Program-made: the position numbers and the translations under genes
From: Anaerolineales bacterium UBA3499
Lineage (GTDB): Bacteria; Chloroflexota; Anaerolineae; Anaerolineales; UBA11657
NCBI GenBank assembly: GCA_002377585.1
Contig: DFQC01000006.1
Coordinates: forward strand, 1 to 10,229
DNA: 10,229 bases
Reading direction: 5' to 3'
The notes under the pieces: generated by a model
The model's database searches: none
Seen by the model: only the letters and a program-made list of their open reading frames with translations
What the model was told of the DNA's origin: nothing
Shown here: piece by piece, positions 1-6,989 of the stretch
How the letters are laid out: each line of letters starts with the position of its first letter
How positions within the stretch are numbered: position 1 is the stretch's first letter

Positions 1-951
1 GTACCATGGATCTTGTAGTTCTAACTCGTTGTATTCCTGTCCAGTATTCAAATTATTATCACTCAATGTATCAGCTATATGACCTAATCCAAATTCAGTA
101 CCAGATGGAAACATCCTAGGACCTGCCTCAATCCATACGTAAGAAATAGACAACACCGATATAGTCGTAATCAGGGAAACAAATATCCGCTTAGGGTAAG
201 TACGGGCCAGAAAGTAAGTGGAACCGACACCTGCAGCTATAAGTTCCGTACGAGTCTGTGACAGAATCAGAACAAATAACATTGCGCTCACCAACAACCA
301 ATACTGCCATCGAGATTTTTGTAATGCAATCCACAGAGCTAGAGGCAATAATAATGACGCATGACCTGCAGCAATACCAGGATTAAAAGTCCAACCTTGA
401 AATCTTCCTAAGTATGGAAATGCACCTGTCGGATTTACAATAGCACTGATAATATGTAAACCGAACACAATCACTGATAAATCAATAATTGTGTTAGCAA
501 CCTCCTCGATCCCAACCGCATCAACATAAAGCCAAACTCCCCAAAAAACTGCACCATACATCAAAAAAACAGAGAACACTTTAAGTAATGATGTGTTCGG
601 ATCAATAGAGAACAAACATGAAATAAGTATGAAAACAAAAAATGGTATGACACTAGCATCAACCGTTTTTAACGGACGTGGAATTATGCGTTTCTGTAAA
701 GCTAAACTTAATGGCACTGTCGCTAAGATTGCCAACGGTAACCATCGCATATAAGAAAGTAGAACGCGAAGCGAAATCGATCGTTCAACATTGTTGACAC
801 TAATAGGCCATACATAGTCACTAGACATAACAAACCTGAACTCATCTACAATAAATCCAGGTAATCCACGAGTAGTCTGAAAGAATATAAGCAATAAACC
901 CGCAAATATAACCCAACGAATGTTGCCAGAGACACTGAAACTAGTTTGCAT
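1..951 (-). CDS. O-antigen ligase/polymerase-like membrane protein (3' end cut by window edge)
   Basis: I translated this frame by hand. It is open from an ATG at 951 to the window edge, giving 317 residues with no stop; the C-terminus lies outside. It is a polytopic inner-membrane protein with hydrophobic segments at about residues 11-27, 67-86, 99-115, 123-142, 152-172, 194-210, 217-231 and 257-274. Three stretches recall the Wzy/WaaL (O-antigen ligase, PF04932) family: SCLFSIDPNTSLLK (111-124), GRFQGWTFNPGIAAG (182-196) and SQTRTELIAAG (231-241, with the family-typical Arg at a helix end). Proteins of this family join polyprenyl-diphosphate-linked glycans, either to each other or to a lipid or protein acceptor, on the outer face of the inner membrane. 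The segment after residue 275 starts what looks like the large external loop that carries further catalytic residues; it is cut. The ATG overlaps the end of the upstream GT4 gene by 11 bases, which suggests translational coupling. No clear Shine-Dalgarno sequence precedes it. Polymerase versus ligase cannot be decided here. Confidence 0.85.
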   Translation of the reverse strand, partial: MQTSFSVSGNIRWVIFAGLLLIFFQTTRGLPGFIVDEFRFVMSSDYVWPISVNNVERSISLRVLLSYMRWLPLAILATVPLSLALQKRIIPRPLKTVDASVIPFFVFILISCLFSIDPNTSLLKVFSVFLMYGAVFWGVWLYVDAVGIEEVANTIIDLSVIVFGLHIISAIVNPTGAFPYLGRFQGWTFNPGIAAGHASLLLPLALWIALQKSRWQYWLLVSAMLFVLILSQTRTELIAAGVGSTYFLARTYPKRIFVSLITTISVLSISYVWIEAGPRMFPSGTEFGLGHIADTLSDNNLNTGQEYNELELQDPWY

Positions 952-2125
952 GTTTTAAATTATATGCATCGTTAGGCAAATCGAACACAGCCTCTGCAAA
1001 TCCCTGAGCCATTTTAGTGGGATGAAAAGCTTCGATTGCTTGCTGTGATGCCAAACCCATTTTTGTGCGTTTTGTACTGTCTTTCAGCAAAGCTAACATG
1101 TGATCTCGTATTTCTTCGACATTGCCAGGCTGATGCACCAGTCCATTACGACCTGGACGTACAAGTTCAGCAGAAGCTCCTGCAGCCACAGAACATATTA
1201 CGGGCAGTCCAGCACACATAGCTTCATTTAATACTAATCCCCAAGGATCACTTCGGGTCGGAAACACCAAAAAGTCAGCTATAGCGTAATACTTTGGAAG
1301 TACTTCCTGGGAACAAAATCCTTCAAACCTGATTACTGAAGTAAGTGATTTTCGATTGCAAACTTCCTGATAACGCTCAAGATCTGGACCATCACCAACC
1401 AATAGCATCATAGCATCTTCTACAACAATAACCTTTTGAAATGCTTCAATTAACTCAGGGATTCCCTTATCGTCTAACATTCGCCCAACATATAGAATAA
1501 CTGGTCCAAAAATTCCCAATTCTAGTTTTATCTCGTCTTTTCTATCTCTATACTCTTTTGTCTTTTCAACGAAAAAGTCTGAATCGACTGAATCAGGAGC
1601 CACCCATATACGGTTATCTTTCGCACCAATACTTTCTAAATAATCCACTTGAGAACGTCCAGCAGCCACAAACCCATCAAATTTACTAACTAGATATCGC
1701 TTTATATACTCAACAATCTTGTTTGGGGCACGATGATCCATACCAGTGCTTTCACTCCATAGTAAAACACGAGTCCGAGACATTTTACATGCAATCAATG
1801 CTAACCAAATTGTAGGATGATGGTATCCAAAACAAATAATGGAATGATATTTCCCTCTCCAAATATCATACATTATCGTAGGATTAAGAAATATAGGACC
1901 TCCTTGATATCGTTGTGACACTAAAATTCCTTGTAGCACCCGGTATCTAAAGTAGATTTTCTCAAAAGGAATGCGCCAAGAACGACGTCTTTCAGTTTTA
2001 GAGAAAAATAATACCTCTAAATCAATTCTTGGATCAGCAGACAACTCATTAAACACAGGTATTCGATAAGGCGATATTATCTCGGTTAATATGGCAACAG
2101 ACTTACGTTCAATAGTAGAACTCAT
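941..2125 (-). CDS. GT4 family glycosyltransferase (variant D-x7-E motif)
   Basis: The product is a 394-residue cytoplasmic or membrane-associated GT-B enzyme, the usual length for GT4. The N-terminal acceptor domain starts near ILTEIISPYRIPVFNEL (12-28), a 'PYR.P.F..L' opening common in this family. The C-terminal donor domain begins near 208 with ILYVGRMLDDKG (210-221); R215 and K220 are the expected donor-phosphate contacts. LLVGDGP (241-247) is a typical strand-loop. The signature that is usually E-x7-E reads D293-P-W-G-L-V-L-N-E301, so the first Glu is Asp. The related 'EPWGLVVNEAM' form is common in the family, so this is a one-residue variant and probably still active. The likely role is sugar transfer from a nucleotide sugar to a growing lipid-linked glycan; donor and acceptor cannot be read from sequence. 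The gene starts 14 bases after the preceding GT4 stop, with only a weak GTGAG upstream, and its last 11 bases overlap the start of the polymerase/ligase gene. Confidence 0.93.
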   Translation of the reverse strand: MSSTIERKSVAILTEIISPYRIPVFNELSADPRIDLEVLFFSKTERRRSWRIPFEKIYFRYRVLQGILVSQRYQGGPIFLNPTIMYDIWRGKYHSIICFGYHHPTIWLALIACKMSRTRVLLWSESTGMDHRAPNKIVEYIKRYLVSKFDGFVAAGRSQVDYLESIGAKDNRIWVAPDSVDSDFFVEKTKEYRDRKDEIKLELGIFGPVILYVGRMLDDKGIPELIEAFQKVIVVEDAMMLLVGDGPDLERYQEVCNRKSLTSVIRFEGFCSQEVLPKYYAIADFLVFPTRSDPWGLVLNEAMCAGLPVICSVAAGASAELVRPGRNGLVHQPGNVEEIRDHMLALLKDSTKRTKMGLASQQAIEAFHPTKMAQGFAEAVFDLPNDAYNLKHAN

Positions 2126-2139
2126 CTAAAATATCTCAC

Positions 2140-3270
2140 TCAACCTATAGCATGTTCGCAAAGAGATACAAGTTGCTCAACGGTCTTATTCCATGAATAT
2201 TTGGATGCGTGTAGTATGCCAGCATCACGCATGAGATGCATCTGTGAAGTGTTGAACATCAAATACTCGATACCATCAGCAAAACCTCTAATATCATTGG
2301 GTTTGTAAGTGAGGGCAACATTTCCGGCAATTTCTGGTAATGAAGTAGTGTTTGAACATAAAACAGGTATCCCACAGGACATAGCTTCCAAAACCTGCAA
2401 GCCAAAGCCCTCATATAAAGAGGGATCCATATATATATCTGCTGCCTGATACAAATCCACTAAATCACTATCTTCAACATGCCCAACAGATATTACTCTA
2501 TCATTCAAACCGATCTTAGCAACTATTTCAGCAAAATAGTCTTGATCATGATAACCACTACCAATTAATATAATCTTTATGTCCTTTGCAATGTTAGCCA
2601 AAGCAAATGCTCTTAAAGCTGTCTCTGTGTTATCCCGGGGATCGTCAGAGGCAAAATGCAACACATAACGTCCTGTAGCACCATAACGCTTTCTGACTCT
2701 TTCCTTATGTGCAGAAGCATTAGCTGGACAAAATTTTCTACTAACGCCTGCTGGAACAACCATGAGTTTTTGGTCCAACACTCCATACTTGTTTTGTATC
2801 TCAGTTGAGGTAAATATAGAAGGGACTGCTATAAGACTAGCACGTTTTATAGATATTGGAAAAAGTATCCGTGTCAAATTATCACTAGCTCGCTGATAAA
2901 ATCGTGCAGTTTTGTGTGTCAATGACAATTCTCGACGTCGATCAGGTGTTTCGAACAAATACAATACTATTTGACCAGAGTACAGTAATGGCACGCGATC
3001 AGATAACGTCAACAAACAATCAATTTTGTGTTTACGAGCTGCTCTATTTAATCTTATCTGCTCCCATTCAACGAGACTGTTGGATTTATTCACTGAATAC
3101 GCAATATGATCACACTTAGGAAGACCAAGCTCACTAGGATCTTTATCCAGAAATACAATGAATTCGTGAGAATATGATGCTTCTGCCAAAGTCTCAACTA
3201 TACTACGTTCTACCCTACCAATACCTTTCAGATTACGAGAGATATGAATAGCATCAATGCCAATACGCAT
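2140..3270 (-). CDS. GT4 family glycosyltransferase (mannosyltransferase-like)
   Basis: The product is a 376-residue GT-B glycosyltransferase. It opens with MRIGIDAIHI and the glycine loop GIGRV (16-20), the usual 'GIDA...GIGRY' start of GT4 enzymes related to the mannosyltransferase WbaZ group. The E-x7-E signature is intact at EGFGLQVLE (287-295), followed by AMSCGIPVLCSNTTSLPE (296-313), the normal donor-site helix. The segment that usually reads 'VGTLEPRKN' reads HFASDDPRDN (205-214): the Arg is kept, but the Lys that normally helps bind the donor diphosphate is Asp213. No signal peptide or membrane span is seen, so it should act at the cytoplasmic face. The ATG at 3270 has no visible Shine-Dalgarno. 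It is preceded by the longest non-coding gap in the window (125 bases), and the next GT4 gene follows after 14 bases. Sugar specificity is unknown; 'mannosyltransferase-like' is only a family resemblance. Confidence 0.93.
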   Translation of the reverse strand: MRIGIDAIHISRNLKGIGRVERSIVETLAEASYSHEFIVFLDKDPSELGLPKCDHIAYSVNKSNSLVEWEQIRLNRAARKHKIDCLLTLSDRVPLLYSGQIVLYLFETPDRRRELSLTHKTARFYQRASDNLTRILFPISIKRASLIAVPSIFTSTEIQNKYGVLDQKLMVVPAGVSRKFCPANASAHKERVRKRYGATGRYVLHFASDDPRDNTETALRAFALANIAKDIKIILIGSGYHDQDYFAEIVAKIGLNDRVISVGHVEDSDLVDLYQAADIYMDPSLYEGFGLQVLEAMSCGIPVLCSNTTSLPEIAGNVALTYKPNDIRGFADGIEYLMFNTSQMHLMRDAGILHASKYSWNKTVEQLVSLCEHAIG

Positions 3271-3395
3271 ATTTTAGTTTTTAGACTTAAGTGTTACATT
3301 CACGCAAATACACCTATTAATAAAACGTCCTCTTATCTACCTCAGGTTGCTCACATGCGAACTTGTCATATATATCAGAAAATTCAATAAAGAGA
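3271..3395 (-). other. Intergenic spacer, possible internal promoter region
   Basis: This 125-base gap is the longest untranslated stretch in the window; the other junctions are overlaps or gaps of 0-49 bases. On the minus strand it is AT-rich. I found no stem-loop followed by a T-run, so I do not call a terminator. TTGAAT, TATATAT and TTGCGT elements are present, but no pair at 16-18 bases resembles a good sigma-70 promoter. It may hold a weak secondary promoter for the two GT4 genes and the polymerase/ligase gene, or be a remnant of rearrangement. Function unproven. Confidence 0.3.
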
Positions 3396-5165
3396 TCAGT
3401 CTAAACGAAACTGATACAACTGTACAGAATCATTTTCATGTATAAGAATCAAATCTTCCCGCTCTTGCATCACAGTTGCGCTAACAGTATTTTCATAAGG
3501 ACCCACCCACACAATGTCGGCATCATATGTCAATGATCCTCTCTGCAGAGAAGAATAAGATTGAACTATAGCTTGATTGCGCAAGTTGGTGGTCGGATAT
3601 CGGAGAGAACCATTAAAAATATATTGCTCAGGATCTAACAGGCCTGCATAATGAGTGCTACTTGAAACAACATCTTTCCATTGATACTCCAACATCTGTT
3701 CTGCTGTAATATCAAAGAACCTTAACATTTCAGAATGTCGTAATAGCATCTCATCAGTAGTAACAAATGTGCCATATCCTGACGGAACATATACATAGAC
3801 TGGTGCAATACTGCGTACCCGCATATTTACTTCTGGATCGGCTGCAAGCAATACAGAACCAGGCGGAATATTATCTCTGATAAATTCATATGCCTCCTGC
3901 ACATCTGATTGAATCGCAAAATGCGTGTAATACTCATTGGAGTATTTCACTGCGCGATTAATAGTCATAATTGCTATAAAAAGTCCAATGATGATATAAA
4001 ACGCTCTGCGGACACTTATGTTTATTACACTCGGAAAACGCAAAAACAAATCGCGTAATCCAATTACTAATGTGATTCCAGCCAGAGGACCGTAAAAATG
4101 ATAGGCGTAATGCAAACTTTGGTAATCACGCCCAATCACAATAGGTATTTTCCACAGCAACTCGGCAGTAGCGGTCAAAACAAATAAATATATGTAACTA
4201 ATACGACGCCTTGTCACTACTAGCACCAAACCAAGAATTGTGATTAAATGCGGACGCAAATTTACTACCCTTTCTGTAATATCAGGATATCTCCCAAGAG
4301 AAAATCTATCTTGAAAATCTACAAAACCTGGTTGACCAGAGAATCTCATCACATCAATCCAATAAAATGAAGAGATGATTAACGCCAATCCGGCTGCTTT
4401 AGCTAAAGACACTAATGTAATGTAATCACGCCTTTGCAAAAGAAATAAAGCAATCGCTCCATATACAACTGTTAGAAAGGTCCAGAGATAAAAATATGTA
4501 TAGAAGCTAATACCATATAGAATGCCGTTAATTAGATATGTCGTATTATCAGTATTGCCTATCAATCTATACAAATAAAGTAGCACAACACAAGAAAATG
4601 CAAAAGAAATTTGCGGATGTACCAAAGCATTAGAGAAAAATGGGCTCGTCAACACTCTCTCCCACTCCTCTATGTTAGTCCAATGCCATGGCTGCAGCAC
4701 AAAAAGTTCTCGAAGCGTCAAAGCAGCACTAGCGCCCAACACACCGACTGCTACCGATCCTGTAATGCGTCTTACTAACTGATACATTAGTGCCGCATTT
4801 AGTGGCGTGAATAATACAGTAGCTACGACCGGAAGAACATCTAATCGATTTGCAATTGGCCATCCAACTAGTGCCAAAAAATAATACGGCAATCTGGGCC
4901 AGGCAGCAATTGTGTGTGTGTCAATGTTATTGACGAACTGGTCGCCAAATGCTGGTAAACCACTCAGTAATTTTCTGACAATAGGTATGTGAGTGAATAC
5001 TGCGTCTGCATGCTGTACAACCACTGGAGAGTAAGTAAGAGTATGATGCATGCTAGCCAACCGAAATTGAATTAACACAAAATGTAGCGTCATTAACACA
5101 CATAAAAAAAACATCCATAGTACAAGCAGTGGCAAAATTGATCTACTGCGAAGCACTCTGGTCAT
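3396..5165 (-). CDS. Large polytopic membrane protein, GT-C-like, function not established
   Basis: The product has 589 residues. There is an N-terminal signal-anchor-like helix (about 11-32) and then a loop with D54, H59, D75 and D82-T-H84. Further hydrophobic spans follow at about 92-106, 110-130, 136-152, 183-200, 210-245 (two), 255-270, 304-318, 322-335, 356-370 and 386-403. Residues about 405-589 form a soluble, probably extracytoplasmic, domain. An early acidic loop, many spans and a C-terminal domain are the architecture of GT-C glycosyltransferases, which use polyprenyl-phosphate sugars at the outer membrane face. I do not recognise a named family. Notable sites are YTYFYLWTF (222-230), GRDYQSLHYAYHFYGP (345-360) and EAYEFIRDNIPPGS (424-437); the last also resembles a stretch in the upstream neighbour. 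The ATG at 5165 abuts the TAA of the preceding gene with no base between, with a weak GAG six bases upstream, which suggests coupled translation. A non-enzymatic membrane role remains possible. Confidence 0.88.
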   Translation of the reverse strand: MTRVLRSRSILPLLVLWMFFLCVLMTLHFVLIQFRLASMHHTLTYSPVVVQHADAVFTHIPIVRKLLSGLPAFGDQFVNNIDTHTIAAWPRLPYYFLALVGWPIANRLDVLPVVATVLFTPLNAALMYQLVRRITGSVAVGVLGASAALTLRELFVLQPWHWTNIEEWERVLTSPFFSNALVHPQISFAFSCVVLLYLYRLIGNTDNTTYLINGILYGISFYTYFYLWTFLTVVYGAIALFLLQRRDYITLVSLAKAAGLALIISSFYWIDVMRFSGQPGFVDFQDRFSLGRYPDITERVVNLRPHLITILGLVLVVTRRRISYIYLFVLTATAELLWKIPIVIGRDYQSLHYAYHFYGPLAGITLVIGLRDLFLRFPSVINISVRRAFYIIIGLFIAIMTINRAVKYSNEYYTHFAIQSDVQEAYEFIRDNIPPGSVLLAADPEVNMRVRSIAPVYVYVPSGYGTFVTTDEMLLRHSEMLRFFDITAEQMLEYQWKDVVSSSTHYAGLLDPEQYIFNGSLRYPTTNLRNQAIVQSYSSLQRGSLTYDADIVWVGPYENTVSATVMQEREDLILIHENDSVQLYQFRLD

Positions 5166-6989
5166 TTAATTCTCAACCAATCCTATAATCTGATAAATTT
5201 GAATAATTGGTCCAAATCTACACAAATCTTGTATGTTATTGCTCAAAACACTAGTACGATAGTTTATTGTTCCGAAAGTACTATCTTGCATGGAACAAAG
5301 AGGACTGAACTCTCTCAACAACACCATATCCAATTCATCTGGGTATTTTGGCATTTGGTTAATTTCACTGAAGTACGAAAAAGATCCTCTCAAAGGATTA
5401 TACGGGCACAAAAATATGTCTATTACTCTGCCAATTTCGCAGTCTTGATTTCCGTATGTAAACAATGATTGCACATAGTAATCGGGTAATAAATCTTTGT
5501 GATCATACGATTGCGGATCAGTGATAACAAAATAGGATGGCGATAACTCACGACCAATTTTGGAATTTATTCGCCAATATGCTAGTTCAGACACTGAAGA
5601 CTCTAGTTGCACTTGCTCCAAACTCTTAATAAGCGGCGCTGTATAAGTATATGGAGCTATGTATATTTTTGATCCTGACTGAATATTTTCATGAATCCAA
5701 TTCCTAGCACTGGAACGGGTACCTTCGACAAGAGACAGTCGGTATAGGCTAAACCAATTACTTATTGGCATCGCAAAAGCAAACAAAGCAAGAACAAAAC
5801 ATAAACTATATCTCAATACATGTCTATCTAAGTTATTACTAGCAACATTGGATGGCCACAATTGTATAAATACCCAAGCAGCTAATATACATGCCGGCAC
5901 ATATATAGCAATCAGATTAGTTTCATATGTCAGTTCAGTAACAAAAGCCATTCCAACTATTAAAGATAATAAAGGCACGACTATCTGTTGGGCCCATAAC
6001 AAGTCCGGACGACCAAACACAATCCATATAAACGCAATAGATAAAAGCACTGTCAATCCAAATCCAAGTATCTCATCGCAAATTACGCGAGCAATATGAG
6101 CAACATAATAAATCGGGCGTGACATAAATTGCGGCCCCCATTCACTCACCCCATAATGAAACTCGCTGATAACATTGTCCGGCACCAGATAAATCAATGG
6201 GTTTACAATTAAAACAAATAATGTTGTGCAGCCAGCTATGACAATAACCTCGGAGGTGAAGCTACTAAAAGAAAATCCCGCTTCCTTCTTGCGAACCAAG
6301 AATAACAAGAAGATACCTGATACTACCAAAACCACCGCATTCAACAATTGAACCAATATTGTGCAGGCAATCAGAAAAGATAGAATTACTATATTCGCAC
6401 GAGTCCTATTTCTTAAGTACAGTTGCTGCTGTATGATCGCAACTTGGAAAACCACCAAACCAATACCATCTGGCAACCCAAATGCTGATGAGTAAAGATG
6501 GGTGAATGCAAATACCAACAATATACCTGCTATAAATGCAATTTGTTTGTTCTGCGTTACAATCTTAGTCAGAACAAACTGTAGGGGAATAGATAGTACA
6601 AGAAATAGCCAGGAAACTAACCTCGGAACCCATACCCATACATTTATTGAATCGTATCCATGAGCGGATTGCAGAAGAAACGATTCTCGTACTTCATCCA
6701 ATCCAATTATGGCACCAGTGAACCACAGATAGGCAAAGTAGGATCCGTAAAAAGGTGTATAAAGATAGGATGCAACGAACCTATGTATAGGTCCAGTAAT
6801 TTCATTCCATTGTCCAAGCAAAAAATCCTTTAGGGCCCAAACCAACGTGATTTCGTCTTGTATTTCAAATGGCACTGCATTGTGACTTTGGAAGAAAAAG
6901 GATCTTGTACCAATTGACATTAATGTCAGTAGTATGCATAATCCTGCATCAGTTTTTATTGACTCTAAAATAAATTTCATTCTACTCAT
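5166..6989 (-). CDS. GT-C/PMT-type membrane glycosyltransferase-like protein
   Basis: From the ATG at 6989 the product has 607 residues. An N-terminal span (about 13-31) leads to FEIQDEI (41-47), whose D45-E46 pair sits where PMT/ArnT-type (GT39/PMT_2) enzymes carry the catalytic acidic residues of the first external loop. A loop runs to about 110. Multiple spans follow at about 121-141, 148-166, 174-190, 199-231, 246-268, 304-325, 336-352, 360-377 and 391-412, then a soluble tail from 415 to 607. LPDG (172-175) matches the 'PD' after the third or fourth helix in this family. The expected role is transfer of a sugar from a polyprenyl-phosphate donor outside the membrane; substrate unknown. 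Start choice: the frame is open to 7097, but that would overlap the GT4 gene by 116 bases. ATG 6989 overlaps it by 8 bases (ATGAGTAG). ATG 6980, with GAG four bases upstream, is equally possible and removes three residues. Confidence 0.88.
   Translation of the reverse strand: MSRMKFILESIKTDAGLCILLTLMSIGTRSFFFQSHNAVPFEIQDEITLVWALKDFLLGQWNEITGPIHRFVASYLYTPFYGSYFAYLWFTGAIIGLDEVRESFLLQSAHGYDSINVWVWVPRLVSWLFLVLSIPLQFVLTKIVTQNKQIAFIAGILLVFAFTHLYSSAFGLPDGIGLVVFQVAIIQQQLYLRNRTRANIVILSFLIACTILVQLLNAVVLVVSGIFLLFLVRKKEAGFSFSSFTSEVIVIAGCTTLFVLIVNPLIYLVPDNVISEFHYGVSEWGPQFMSRPIYYVAHIARVICDEILGFGLTVLLSIAFIWIVFGRPDLLWAQQIVVPLLSLIVGMAFVTELTYETNLIAIYVPACILAAWVFIQLWPSNVASNNLDRHVLRYSLCFVLALFAFAMPISNWFSLYRLSLVEGTRSSARNWIHENIQSGSKIYIAPYTYTAPLIKSLEQVQLESSVSELAYWRINSKIGRELSPSYFVITDPQSYDHKDLLPDYYVQSLFTYGNQDCEIGRVIDIFLCPYNPLRGSFSYFSEINQMPKYPDELDMVLLREFSPLCSMQDSTFGTINYRTSVLSNNIQDLCRFGPIIQIYQIIGLVEN

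Noticed and set aside
1036..1221. Plus-strand open frame of 61 codons
   Set aside because: It lies fully antisense to the donor domain of a clear GT4 gene, has no ribosome site or family features, and is a frame shadow.
2904..3119. Plus-strand open frame of 71 codons
   Set aside because: It is antisense within the N-terminal half of a well-supported GT4 gene.
3271..3395. Candidate terminator in the spacer
   Set aside because: The only inverted repeat I see is ACCTgAGGT with a one-base loop and no following T-run, which cannot act as a rho-independent terminator.
4911..4921. TG dinucleotide repeat (five units plus T)
   Set aside because: It is short, in frame and explained by the codons for THT in the membrane protein; too few units for a convincing contingency locus.
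5199..5468. Plus-strand open frame of 89 codons
   Set aside because: It is antisense to the C-terminal domain of the GT-C-type protein; composition and residues look random, so it is a shadow.
5848..6099. Plus-strand open frame of 83 codons
   Set aside because: It is antisense to membrane segments of the GT-C-type gene; no recognisable features.
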